Below are positions 44,102 to 52,440 of a stretch of DNA of 64,000 nucleotides, piece by piece (positions within the stretch are counted from its first letter, which is position 1; every line of letters begins with the position of its first letter). The notes under the pieces are model-generated. The model did not search any database. It was not told where the DNA came from and was given only the letters and a program-made list of their open reading frames with translations. The position numbers and the translations under genes were made by a program. Source of the DNA: an uncultured Lachnospiraceae bacterium (GTDB lineage: Bacteria; Bacillota; Clostridia; Lachnospirales; Lachnospiraceae); contig CACZJF010000003.1 in the NCBI GenBank assembly GCA_902781455.1, positions 83,739 through 147,738 of the forward strand, written 5' to 3'.

Positions 44102-45160
44102 ATGAAATACACAAGACTTGGAAACTCTGATCTGAACGTATCCCGCATCTGCTTAGGCTGCATGGGATTCGGAGATGCGGCCAGAGGCCAGCACAGCTGG
44201 ACAATCGATGAAGAACATACAAGAAAGATCATGGCGCGCGCTCTTGCGCTTGGCGTCAATTTCTATGATACAGCAATCGCGTATCAGAGCGGTACCAGTG
44301 AACAGTATGTCGGCCGTGCCCTCAGGGATTTCGCAAAGCGTGAGGAGGTGGTGGTTGCGACCAAATTCCTCCCGAGGACACCGGAAGAAATCGAGAAAGG
44401 GATCAGCGGTCAGCGGCATATTGAGGATATGATTGATACCAGCCTCAAGAACCTCGGCATGGATTATGTGGACTTATATATCTACCACATGTGGGACTGG
44501 AACACGCCGATCTATGACATTATGGATGGCCTGAATCGTATTGTGAAGGCAGGGAAAGCAAGATATATCGGCATTTCCAACTGCTTTGCGTGGCAGATCG
44601 CAAAAGCCAATGCCCTTGCTGAGAAAGAAGGCTTTGCCAGGTTCATTTCCATTCAGGGGCATTACAACCTGATCTTCCGTGAAGAAGAGAGGGAGATGGT
44701 TCCGTACTGTCAGGAAGAAAACATTGCGCTGACTCCTTACAGTGCTCTTGCAAGCGGAAGGCTTTCCAGGCTGCCGCAGGAAGGCGGGACGAAGCGCGCG
44801 AAGGAAGACAGTTATGCGAAATTCAAATACGACGCGACGGCTCAGCAGGACAGCGTGATCATTGACCGTGTTGCCAAACTGGCGGAGAAACATGGAGTGA
44901 CCATGACAGAGGTTTCACTTGCGTGGCTGCTTACTAAAGTGACGTCCCCTGTCGTTGGTGCCACAAAGCTGCACCATATGGAAGGAGCTGCGAGGGCTGT
45001 TGACCTGGAACTGACTTCAGATGAAACGGCATATCTGGAAGAACCTTATGTTCCACATCCGCTGGCGGGTGTGATGGCACAGAACAAGCCTGCGGCCGCA
45101 AACGAGAAGCATGTCTGGTCTACAGGAGACCAGAAGATCGGAACAAATCAAACCAGTTGA
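44102..45160 (+). CDS. Aldo/keto reductase
   Basis: A 352-residue NADPH-dependent reductase of the AKR superfamily. The catalytic tetrad is recognisable: Asp and Tyr in NFYDTAIAY, Lys in VATKFLP, and His in LYIYHMW. The NADP-binding end is SPVVGATKLHHMEGA. It is co-transcribed with tetR (21-base gap, AAAGGAAG ribosome site). It likely reduces aldehydes or ketones in the cytoplasm. Confidence 0.9.
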   Translation: MKYTRLGNSDLNVSRICLGCMGFGDAARGQHSWTIDEEHTRKIMARALALGVNFYDTAIAYQSGTSEQYVGRALRDFAKREEVVVATKFLPRTPEEIEKGISGQRHIEDMIDTSLKNLGMDYVDLYIYHMWDWNTPIYDIMDGLNRIVKAGKARYIGISNCFAWQIAKANALAEKEGFARFISIQGHYNLIFREEEREMVPYCQEENIALTPYSALASGRLSRLPQEGGTKRAKEDSYAKFKYDATAQQDSVIIDRVAKLAEKHGVTMTEVSLAWLLTKVTSPVVGATKLHHMEGAARAVDLELTSDETAYLEEPYVPHPLAGVMAQNKPAAANEKHVWSTGDQKIGTNQTS

Positions 45161-45225
45161 AGGAACTTACAGGCATCCAGGTACAGAAATCATTTCATAA
45201 CAGGAAAAGAAAGGTTGGTAAAGAA

Positions 45226-45822
45226 ATGAGCAGAAAACTACTGTTGGCTTTGATCATGATGACTGCGATACTGACATGCACGGTGTGGGGAAGTGAATCG
45301 GAAGCTTCTGTTGCGGACAGCACCGAAAAGGCCGGGACAGAATCATCAAAGGATGTACTGGTTGTATTTTTCTCCGCAACAGGAACAACAAAAGACGTCG
45401 CGGAAAAGATTGCGTCGATTGAAGACGCAGATCTATACGAGATAAAAGCGAAGCAGGAGTATACAAGCGATGACCTGAACTGGAACGATTCCAACAGCCG
45501 GACGACGAAGGAACAGGACGATCCATCGGTACGCCCGGAGATCGCCAGTGATGAAGTGTCGCTGGAGGGATACAGCAAAATCTATATAGGATATCCGATC
45601 TGGTGGGGGGAGGAGCCGCGTATTATGGACACCTTCGTGGAAAGCTGCGACTTTGAGGACATAACCGTGATCCCGTTCTGCACATCAGGCGGCAGCGGCA
45701 TCGGGAGAAGCGGCGAGAATCTTGCTAAGAATGCCGGAAGCGGGAACTGGCTTGACGGTCAGAGATTCGGGGCGGATCCGTCAGAGAAAGAGCTGAAGTC
45801 CTGGATAGATGGATTGCAGTAA
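45226..45822 (+). CDS. Exported flavodoxin
   Basis: A 198-residue protein. A hydrophobic N-terminal segment (LLLALIMMTAILTC) is followed by a Ser/Glu-rich linker and a flavodoxin domain with the FMN phosphate loop FSATGTTKDVAEKIA, then IYIGYPIWWGEEPRIMDTF and TSGGSGIGRS. The LTC sequence is a poor lipobox, so a secreted or anchored form is expected. ATG 45226 gives the signal peptide directly; the frame extends to 45157. It precedes a membrane DUF4405 gene, which suggests electron transfer at the outer face. Confidence 0.87.
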   Translation: MSRKLLLALIMMTAILTCTVWGSESEASVADSTEKAGTESSKDVLVVFFSATGTTKDVAEKIASIEDADLYEIKAKQEYTSDDLNWNDSNSRTTKEQDDPSVRPEIASDEVSLEGYSKIYIGYPIWWGEEPRIMDTFVESCDFEDITVIPFCTSGGSGIGRSGENLAKNAGSGNWLDGQRFGADPSEKELKSWIDGLQ

Positions 45823-45846
45823 GCATACAGAACGGGCATCGGAACA

Positions 45847-46725
45847 ATGAACAGAAATAAGAATCGTATGATGGTCAGGAGGATTGTAGATCTTTGCATG
45901 ACCATCCTCCTTCTTTGCCTGATGGCCTATCAGGTGACCGGTGAAGAGGCACATGAATGGATCGGTATGGTTATGACGGCACTTGTCGTTGTTCATCAGA
46001 TCCTGAACAGAAGATGGTACGGCGCGATTTTCAAGGGAAAGTACAATGTATACCGGACCCTGGTAACGGCAGTGGATATTATGCTGCTTGTATCTTTTGC
46101 ACTGACAGCTTTCTGCGGGATGTCGATGAGCGGATATGCTGTACCGTTTCTTTACGGGCTGACAAAAGTATCCTTTGCCAGAAGGATGCATCTGTCTTTG
46201 TCCCATTGGGCATTTGTTCTCATGGGACTGCATCTTGGTCTGCATATCCCGGTGATGACCGGCAGGTGGAAACTGTCGGAGGGGAAGAAGAACCTGATCT
46301 CAGCTGCCTTTTGCTGTGCTGCGGGTTTTGGATTGTTTTTCTTCCTGCGAAACAAGATGCCGGATTATCTTTTCTTCCGTGTGCCATTTGCATTTTTGGA
46401 CTATGAAAAGCCGGCGTTTCTGGTTTTTCTGGAAAATCTGCTGATGATAGTTTTCTGGGCATTTCTGGGTGCGCAGGGAGCGTCTCTTTGCAGAAATGTT
46501 TACAGACGAAAGACCAACAGGAAAAACCCGCTGCTTCCGGTCGTATCTATGATGGCGGCAGTGATTCTGGGACTTGCCCTGAACATGCTTTTTTCATCCG
46601 GCAATGTTCAGAATATTACGAATACTGATTGGGCCAGTACACAGGAGGTTGCGATGGAAGAAACAGAAAGAGCTCCGACGGCAGCGGCGTCTTTGTGGCC
46701 TGATGAAAATGGGATCGAAAGATAA
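45847..46725 (+). CDS. DUF4405 membrane protein (cytochrome b-like)
   Basis: A 292-residue protein with about six hydrophobic helices. His residues lie in helices at HEWIGMVMTALVVVHQILN and HLSLSHWAFVLMGLHLGLHIP, a spacing like haem-binding four-helix membrane cytochromes, which is the presumed nature of DUF4405. The C-terminal ~45 residues are hydrophilic and acidic. It is 24 bases after the flavodoxin gene, and the two probably act together. Confidence 0.78.
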   Translation: MNRNKNRMMVRRIVDLCMTILLLCLMAYQVTGEEAHEWIGMVMTALVVVHQILNRRWYGAIFKGKYNVYRTLVTAVDIMLLVSFALTAFCGMSMSGYAVPFLYGLTKVSFARRMHLSLSHWAFVLMGLHLGLHIPVMTGRWKLSEGKKNLISAAFCCAAGFGLFFFLRNKMPDYLFFRVPFAFLDYEKPAFLVFLENLLMIVFWAFLGAQGASLCRNVYRRKTNRKNPLLPVVSMMAAVILGLALNMLFSSGNVQNITNTDWASTQEVAMEETERAPTAAASLWPDENGIER

Positions 46726-46793
46726 GATGGAAGAAGCAGATCTGTGACAGAAACGTATCAGTCAGGAAGGAATCTACAGAAGGAGAGAACAGT

Positions 46794-47126
46794 ATGGCAG
46801 AGAAAATTGTACAGACAGCAGGAAGAGACGCACTTGGAACTTTTGCACCGGAGTTTGCGCACTATAACGATGACGTCCTCTTTGGAGAGAACTGGAATAA
46901 TGAGGATATTGATCTGAAGACAAGATGTATTATTACTGTGGTGTCGCTGATGTCCCAAGGTGTGACCGATAGTTCCCTAAAATACCATCTTACGAATGCG
47001 AAGAATCATGGTGTAACCAAAAAGGAGATGGCGGCTATCATTACACATACGGCTTTCTACTGTGGCTGGCCGCATTCATGGGCTGCGTTTAACCTGGCAA
47101 AGGAAGTATACGCAGACGAGGAATAA
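46794..47126 (+). CDS. Carboxymuconolactone decarboxylase-like protein
   Basis: A 110-residue helical protein of the CMD/AhpD fold: FGENWNNEDIDLKTRCIITVVSL, HLTNAKNHGVTKKEM and AFYCGWP. The CxxC redox motif of AhpD is not present, so it belongs to the CMD-like branch of unknown reaction. GAAGGAGAG precedes ATG 46794. Such genes commonly accompany aldo/keto reductases and cupins in clostridial gene clusters, as here. Confidence 0.85.
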   Translation: MAEKIVQTAGRDALGTFAPEFAHYNDDVLFGENWNNEDIDLKTRCIITVVSLMSQGVTDSSLKYHLTNAKNHGVTKKEMAAIITHTAFYCGWPHSWAAFNLAKEVYADEE

Positions 47127-47130
47127 AGCC

Positions 47131-47365
47131 ATGAAGATTCTGCTGCAGCGCGGCGAACGGACTTTATGATCCCCTGGAAACGCAGATTGGATGGAAGAAT
47201 GGAGATATCAGCCTGGGAGGCGGATGGTTCGCGCTTCTTTATGGCGGAGAGGAAACATCCGGAGAATATAAAGAGATGATGATTATCGGACATATCCATG
47301 ACGGTGATCTGGAACTGATAGGACAGATGCCGGAACGTGTGACGTTGACGGTATCGGAAGCATAA
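47131..47365 (+). pseudogene. Cyclophilin-like domain protein, decayed
   Basis: ATG 47131 opens a frame that stops after 12 codons (MKILLQRGERTL). In another frame from about 47138 to TAA 47363 the sequence reads NGLYDPLETQIGWKNGDIS, FALLYGGEE and MMIIGHIHDGDLELIGQMP, the C-terminal half of a cyclophilin-like (flavodoxin-cluster type) protein. No start serves this frame. The simplest reading is an internal deletion that removed the middle of a ~120-residue gene and shifted the frame. Confidence 0.7.
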
Positions 47366-47379
47366 ATGGAGGTTTTGAT

Positions 47380-47817
47380 ATGAGGTATCCGGATAAGACA
47401 GAATTTGACAAGGCAAACAGTTTCGGGTTGGGGAATCCGAATGAAGCCTATGCACAGTATTTTGACGGACAGAGTTATCTGAATGCTCTGACGGAGTTTG
47501 GTAAAGCACCGCTTTTTCTGGCTAATGTGACGTTTGAACCCGGAACGAGGAATCACTGGCACGTGCATCATGCAGACAAGGGTGGTGGTCAGATCCTGAT
47601 CTGTACCGCAGGAGAGGGTTGGTATCAGGAAGAAGGAAAACCGGCTCAGGAGCTGAAGGAAGGATCGGTTGTTGTGATCCCGCAGGGTGTAAAGCACTGG
47701 CATGGAGCGAAGAAAGACAGCTGGTTCTCGCATATTTCCCTTGAAGTACCAGGGGAGAACTGCAGCAATGAGTGGCTGGAAGCGGTATCCGAGAATGAAT
47801 ACAACGCTTTGGGATAA
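47380..47817 (+). CDS. Cupin domain protein
   Basis: A 145-residue single-domain cupin. Metal ligands are visible in FEPGTRNHWHVHHADKGGGQ (motif 1) and IPQGVKHWHGAKKD (motif 2). Such proteins in this context are often annotated as carboxymuconolactone-decarboxylase-associated cupins. ATG 47380 follows GGAGG. It is flanked by the cyclophilin-like relic and an aldo/keto reductase gene. Confidence 0.88.
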   Translation: MRYPDKTEFDKANSFGLGNPNEAYAQYFDGQSYLNALTEFGKAPLFLANVTFEPGTRNHWHVHHADKGGGQILICTAGEGWYQEEGKPAQELKEGSVVVIPQGVKHWHGAKKDSWFSHISLEVPGENCSNEWLEAVSENEYNALG

Positions 47818-47849
47818 AAGCTGATCAGATTGTGAGGGGAGAAGAATCC

Positions 47850-48989
47850 ATGAAGAATTTAGGTTTTGGCATGATGAGACTGCCGGTTATTTCCGGCCCG
47901 ACAGATTTTGATTACAAGCAGTTGAATGAAATGGTAGACGCTTTTCTGGAAGCTGGTTATACATATTTTGATACCAGCTTCGTTTATCACGATGGTAAAA
48001 GTGAGGAAGCTACCCGTAAGGCTCTGGTGGAACGCCATCCAAGAGACAGTTATACCGTAGCGACAAAGTTTCCGACGTTCATGGAGCTTCCGGAGGAGAA
48101 AATCGAAGAGACCTTCCAGAGCCAGCTGGAGCATCTGGGTGTAGAATATGTAGATTACTATCTTCTCCATAATATACAGAATGTATACTACGACGGGTAT
48201 GATGGAAAAGGCGGCGTAGTGAAGACAACACATCTGTTTGATCATGCGAAAAAATGGAAAGAGGATGGAAAGATCCGTCATCTGGGGATATCATTCCATT
48301 CATCCGCTAAACTGTTGGATCGGGTACTGGCTGAACATCCGGAAATCGAATTTGTTCAGATTGCCCTGAATCCGATCGACTGGGACAGCGAATTGGTACA
48401 GGCCGGACCTTGTTATGATGTGATCCGTAAGCACGGGCGGAAGGTGGTAATCATGGAAGCGGTAAAAGGCGGCGGTCTTGCTAAGCTTCCTGAGGAAGCA
48501 GAAAAGCTCCTGAAGACAGCACATCCCGGCTGGTCGATTGCTTCCTGGGCTGTGAGGTTCTGCCTTGGTCTTGATGATGTAATTGCAGTTCTTTCGGGAA
48601 TGAGTACGATTGAACAGGTAATGGACAATACAGCTACCAGTAATTCTGCCGAAAAGCTGACTGATGAAGACAGAAAGGTACTGGAAGAAGCTATGCGTAT
48701 TTACAGAGAGAGCGCACCGATCAAACAAAGTGAGATCAATCAATATAAAAGCCTTATGTATCATGGCGTTCCGGTAAGCGCGATCCTTCAGGCTTACAGC
48801 ATCTGCCAGATTCAACCGGATCCCGGCTTTTCTGATGATAACAATTATCTGAAAAATGCCTTTGCTGAGGCTGAACATGTCGATTTCCACGCAGGATTGG
48901 AAAAGCAGGAAGTGATTACTGACGATGGCAGAAACATCACGGAAATGGTTGAAAAAGCGGTAGCATGGCTGACAGAGCATAGCTTCTGA
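47850..48989 (+). CDS. Aldo/keto reductase, Fe-S-type subfamily lacking the cysteine cluster
   Basis: A 379-residue protein. The AKR barrel is recognised by GFGMMRLP, YFDTSFVYHDGKSEEATRKAL, ATKFPTF and LLHNI. The subfamily usually ends in a ferredoxin-like domain with CxxCxxC; here the matching region (PIKQSEINQYKSLM onward) has no such cluster. GAGGGGAG precedes ATG 47850; the frame extends to 47832. Its substrate is unknown. Confidence 0.87.
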   Translation: MKNLGFGMMRLPVISGPTDFDYKQLNEMVDAFLEAGYTYFDTSFVYHDGKSEEATRKALVERHPRDSYTVATKFPTFMELPEEKIEETFQSQLEHLGVEYVDYYLLHNIQNVYYDGYDGKGGVVKTTHLFDHAKKWKEDGKIRHLGISFHSSAKLLDRVLAEHPEIEFVQIALNPIDWDSELVQAGPCYDVIRKHGRKVVIMEAVKGGGLAKLPEEAEKLLKTAHPGWSIASWAVRFCLGLDDVIAVLSGMSTIEQVMDNTATSNSAEKLTDEDRKVLEEAMRIYRESAPIKQSEINQYKSLMYHGVPVSAILQAYSICQIQPDPGFSDDNNYLKNAFAEAEHVDFHAGLEKQEVITDDGRNITEMVEKAVAWLTEHSF

Positions 48990-48992
48990 TAA

Positions 48993-49769
48993 ATGAACAG
49001 TGGTTGGGATAAAAGAATGATGGACCGGCAGTGTGTTTTTAACTATATCAAAAAGAAATACAGGGTGTTGCCGGAGTATCCCTGGCGCAGATATGACGAG
49101 AATGCTGTTTTCAGACATACCGACAATAAAAAGTGGTTTGCGCTTGTAATGGGGGTCCGGAAGGAAAAGCTCGGCTTATCCGGCAACGACGATATCGATG
49201 TGGTCAATCTGAAGATAGATGACCTGTTTTTCCGTGATATGATCATCAGGGAAGATGGCATTCTTCCGGCGTACCATATGAACAAGATGCACTGGATCAC
49301 AGTTCTTCTGGACGGTACGGTACTTAAGGAACGGGTCTTTGAACTGATCGACATGAGTTTTCTGGCGACAGCTTCCGCAAAGAAGAAAGAAAAGGTGCGT
49401 CCCCCAAAGGACTGGCTGATTCCGTCAAATCCAAAGTACTACGACATCATTCATGCCTTTGACGATACGGATACCATTGACTGGAAACAGGGAGCCGGTA
49501 TCAGGAAGGGAGATACGGTCTTCCTGTACGTTGGAGCACCCGTATCAGCTGTACTGTACAAATGTAAGGTGATGGAGACTGACATACCCTATCAGTATCA
49601 GGACAGGAATCTGACAATTACAGCACTGATGAAGATCAGGCTGCTGAAAAGGTATGCTCCGGATCAGTTCACCTTTGAGGTGCTGAAGACCGAGTATGGG
49701 ATTTTTGCTGTGCGCGGACCAAGAGGAGTGTCGAATTCATTAAGAGAGGCATTGGAAAAGTCCGTATGA
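48993..49769 (+). CDS. MmcQ/YjbR-family protein with EVE/PUA-like domain
   Basis: A 258-residue protein. Residues ~10-115 match the MmcQ/YjbR fold (YPWRRYDENAVFRHTDNKKWFALVMGV, then MNKMHWITVLLDG). Residues ~140-255 resemble an EVE/PUA-type domain (WLIPSNPKYYDIIHAF, IDWKQGAGIRKGDTVFLYVG). The latter folds often recognise modified bases. No strong ribosome site precedes ATG 48993; ATG 49017 is an alternative. A terminator follows at 49821. Confidence 0.78.
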   Translation: MNSGWDKRMMDRQCVFNYIKKKYRVLPEYPWRRYDENAVFRHTDNKKWFALVMGVRKEKLGLSGNDDIDVVNLKIDDLFFRDMIIREDGILPAYHMNKMHWITVLLDGTVLKERVFELIDMSFLATASAKKKEKVRPPKDWLIPSNPKYYDIIHAFDDTDTIDWKQGAGIRKGDTVFLYVGAPVSAVLYKCKVMETDIPYQYQDRNLTITALMKIRLLKRYAPDQFTFEVLKTEYGIFAVRGPRGVSNSLREALEKSV

Positions 49770-49820
49770 TGATTCATGCGGAGTTTGACCGGAATCGTGT
49801 CCGGGTGAGAAAGTGTGAAA

Positions 49821-49852
49821 AGCTGCTCCTGAAAGAGGGGCAGCTATTTTAT
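49821..49852 (+). terminator. Intrinsic terminator
   Basis: AGCTGCTCCT (49821-49830) pairs with AGGGGCAGCT (49836-49845, one mismatch), followed by ATTTTATT. Confidence 0.75.
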
Positions 49853-49873
49853 TGGAATTGTGTAATTTGCCTC

Positions 49874-49920
49874 TTGTCATCTGCAGGAAGAGGTATATAA
49901 TATTAGTTTGAAAATACTAA
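49874..49920 (+). promoter_or_regulatory. Promoter with overlapping TTAGT-N8-ACTAA dyad
   Basis: TTGTCA (49874-49879), 16 bases, TATAAT (49896-49901). The dyad TTAGT (49903-49907) / ACTAA (49916-49920) covers the start of transcription, a repressor-type placement. Confidence 0.6.
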
Positions 49921-50091
49921 CTATATTACGGGAGCCGAACTGATCTCCTGTTCCTTTACCGAATATCTGACCTGAAAAGGTTTTATTTTTTGTATATTGG
50001 TTAGATTGTGCTAACGCATTGCGGACGGTATACCTCCGCCGCGCTTCTTGTGTGGAACTGCATCCTGTTTTAACGGAAGAAAGGAAGGCAC

Positions 50092-50859
50092 ATGCAATTT
50101 GATGAGAAGGGATTGATGACAGGAAAGACAATGATGCTCCTGCCGGGAACTGCCTGTGATTATCAGACAAATTTCGGTTCTGTACTGGAGGCTCTGGAAG
50201 AAAAGTACCATGTCATCTGTGTGAACTATGACGGCTTTGACGGCAGCGACCTGGTCTTTCCGGACATGCTCACAATAACAGGGAAAATAGAGCAGTACAT
50301 CCTGGAACGGTTTGATGGCAGGATTGATGGCGCAATCGGCTCATCTTTGGGCAGCAGTTTTGTCGGGCAGCTGATCCAAAGGGAAAACATCCATATGGAT
50401 CATGGCATCTTTGGAAGCCCGGACCTGGACCAGAGTGGCAGATTCAGCGCATGGCTGCAGTCAAAACTTGTAGTGCCCCTGTTGACCGGCTTTACCAAAA
50501 ACGAAAAGAAGAAAGCAAGAACCAGGGAGAAACTGAAAGGGTTCTTCGAGATGGACGATGAGACGGCAGATAAGTTTATGGAATGTTTCTCGAAGTTCAG
50601 CCCTGAGTCCATCAAAAATGAATATTATACGGACCTGCTCACCTGGCTGAACGAAGATATCCATGTAGAGCATACAAAAGTACATTTCATATATGCCAGA
50701 AAAATGGGAGAGAAGTACCTGAAGCGATACAGGAAGTACTTTCGTGATCCGGACATCCGGGCGTTTGACATGCAGCATGAGCAGTGGCTGTTCGGTGGGA
50801 AACAGTATGCAGTGCCGGTACTTGAGGCTATTGATGAGTTTATGGATATGCCGGTATGA
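50092..50859 (+). CDS. Alpha/beta hydrolase
   Basis: A 255-residue protein with an alpha/beta-hydrolase pattern. It has an oxyanion-type turn LLPGTACDYQTNFG, and a nucleophile elbow GSSLGSSF (Ser around residue 85). A late Asp and His (DPDIRAFDMQHEQWLF) could complete the triad. A Lys/Arg-rich region (TKNEKKKARTREKLK) lies in the cap. GGAAGAAAGGAAGG precedes ATG 50092. The substrate is unknown. Confidence 0.78.
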   Translation: MQFDEKGLMTGKTMMLLPGTACDYQTNFGSVLEALEEKYHVICVNYDGFDGSDLVFPDMLTITGKIEQYILERFDGRIDGAIGSSLGSSFVGQLIQRENIHMDHGIFGSPDLDQSGRFSAWLQSKLVVPLLTGFTKNEKKKARTREKLKGFFEMDDETADKFMECFSKFSPESIKNEYYTDLLTWLNEDIHVEHTKVHFIYARKMGEKYLKRYRKYFRDPDIRAFDMQHEQWLFGGKQYAVPVLEAIDEFMDMPV

Positions 50860-50977
50860 AACGAGCGTGAAAAATGGATTTGCAATTAAGGCTGATGATC
50901 AAGGATGAACCTGGAGAGAAGACGGCAGGGGAGCTGTTGGGCTGAAAAGACGACAGGAAGTGAAAGGAGTTCATGCT

Positions 50978-51736
50978 ATGTCAAAGAAAGCTTCAAACTT
51001 CCAGAAAAAGGTTATGTCCCTCGGATACAGGGGGAAGGAGATCTTCAAACCTTTGAATACCGGCTGGATTGATGACCGTGTCGCCTGTGTCCGTGAGTGG
51101 ATCGCGAATTTTTTTTTCTATACAAAAAACGGAACCACGATCATGATCGATGCCGGCTACAATTACGACCGTCTGGAAGAAAAGATGAGGTGGCTGGATC
51201 TCGATCCGGCAAAAATCCGTCATATCCTGATCACACACCAGGATACGGATCATGTCGGTGCTGTTGAACGGGATTCTGCCGGACTCTTTCAAGAGGCAAC
51301 GGTTTATCTGAGTGAAATTGAAAACCGTTATCTGACAGGGGAAGTGCGCAGGAAGGTTATTTTCGGTGTCTATAAGCTTCCACAGGTAGAGATGGATCAA
51401 CCGAAGAAGCTGCTCAAAGACGGTGATGTGTTTTTCATAGAGGAAATCAAAGTGGAAGCCATTCTGGTTCCGGGTCATACCTGGGGACATATGGTTTACC
51501 TGGTTGATGACGAATATCTGTTTACAGGGGATACAATCTGGTTCGGGGCGGACGGCGGCTACAGCTTCATCAATTCCCTGGCAGAGGACAATGCGCTTGC
51601 GAAGAAATCCCTGGCAGAACTGGAGAAGAAACTAAGGGATCGGGGCCTGTCGCCAAAAGTCATCACGGGACACACCGGCTGGTCGGAAGACCTGGATTTT
51701 TTTTTTTACATAAGGATCAGGTGTGCAACAGCATGA
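50978..51736 (+). CDS. Metallo-beta-lactamase-fold hydrolase with poly-T frameshift at its 3' end
   Basis: A 252-residue protein. The metal motif is HQDTDHVG (residues ~79-86), with GHTWGHM, FTGDTIW and GHTGWSED supplying further ligands. An 11-T run at 51697-51707 changes frame; the last residues (FYIRIRCATA) do not fit the family. One added T would continue as LHKDQVCNSMKKQKPHDP, the natural tail. A second 9-T run lies at 51109-51117. ATG 50978 follows AAAGGAG. It could be a sequencing error, a true mutation or slippage. Confidence 0.78.
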   Translation: MSKKASNFQKKVMSLGYRGKEIFKPLNTGWIDDRVACVREWIANFFFYTKNGTTIMIDAGYNYDRLEEKMRWLDLDPAKIRHILITHQDTDHVGAVERDSAGLFQEATVYLSEIENRYLTGEVRRKVIFGVYKLPQVEMDQPKKLLKDGDVFFIEEIKVEAILVPGHTWGHMVYLVDDEYLFTGDTIWFGADGGYSFINSLAEDNALAKKSLAELEKKLRDRGLSPKVITGHTGWSEDLDFFFYIRIRCATA

Positions 51737-52263
51737 AAAAGCAGAAACCGCATGATCCCTTGGCCCCTTACGATGGTTATGACGAACGGGAAGATGTGGA
51801 GTGGAAGGCAAGGAACGTACGCCTTGCCAGTGTAAATGACCGAAAGAAACGAAAAGTGCTGGTATTCGGGGCCGGCGTGATCGGCGCATATCTGGCACAC
51901 GTACTGACAGAGGCCGGAAATGACGTGACGATCCTTGCAAGGAAAGAGCGCTCTGAGTCACTGAACCGAAACGGACTGGTCATATACCACCACCTGCAGA
52001 GGAAGACGACTGTGGACAGGGTGAATGCCGTAACTTCAGTGGAAGGACTTTCCTTTGATGTGGCATTTGTTCCAATGCCGTATCACAAGATCCGGCAGGC
52101 ATTGTCCCAGATCTGCGAATTGAATGCAAAGCTCCTGATCCTGGTGGGAAATGATCTCGCTCCGGCTGAAATAGAATCATATATCCACGAACATGCTCCG
52201 GGGATCAGGAAGATCCTGTTCGGGTTTCATTTGCAGAGGAAATCAGCGAAAATAAGTGAATGA
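51721..52263 (+). pseudogene. Metallo-hydrolase tail fused to N-terminal half of a ketopantoate reductase
   Basis: An open frame of 180 codons. The first ~35 encode the natural C-terminus of the preceding hydrolase (MKKQKPHDPLAPYDGYDE). From residue ~41 it reads as the NAD(P)-binding domain of 2-dehydropantoate 2-reductase (KVLVFGAGVIGAYLAHVL, later LLILVGNDLAPAEIESYI). It stops around residue 180, while the family has about 300 residues and needs the missing C-terminal helical domain for catalysis. It lacks a clear ribosome site. ATG 51733 is an alternative start. Confidence 0.65.
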
Positions 52264-52318
52264 CTCATCGGTATTGTGACGTAAAGAATAACACAAGCTG
52301 TCAGGGATTTCCGTGGTG

Positions 52319-52338
52319 TTTCTCAATCATCTGAGAAA
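52319..52338 (+). terminator. Weak hairpin upstream of merR
   Basis: TTTCTCA (52319-52325) pairs with TGAGAAA (52332-52338). No T-tract is present, so termination is uncertain. Confidence 0.3.
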
Positions 52339-52373
52339 TATGGTGGAAAGTCCATTTTTTATCAATCCACCCC

Positions 52374-52404
52374 TTGACCCTGACGTTGCGTAATAGTTTA
52401 TATT
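52374..52404 (+). promoter_or_regulatory. MerR-type promoter with 19-bp spacer
   Basis: TTGACC (52374-52379), 19 bases, TATATT (52399-52404). The over-long spacer containing CTGACGTTGCG is characteristic of promoters twisted and activated by MerR-family proteins. Confidence 0.7.
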
Positions 52405-52440
52405 TTCGTTATCAAAGAACGAAGGGAAGGTGATGAACCG

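Larger units (their letters stand above)
49770..50091. other. 322-bp intergenic region with terminator, promoter and dyad motifs
   Basis: No gene was seen. It holds a terminator (49821-49852), a good promoter (49874-49901), the dyad TTAGT-N8-ACTAA right after the -10 (49903-49920), and a similar dyad TTAG-N6-CTAA at 50001-50014. The long leader (~180 bases) before ATG 50092 has no ORF of note. Confidence 0.5.
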
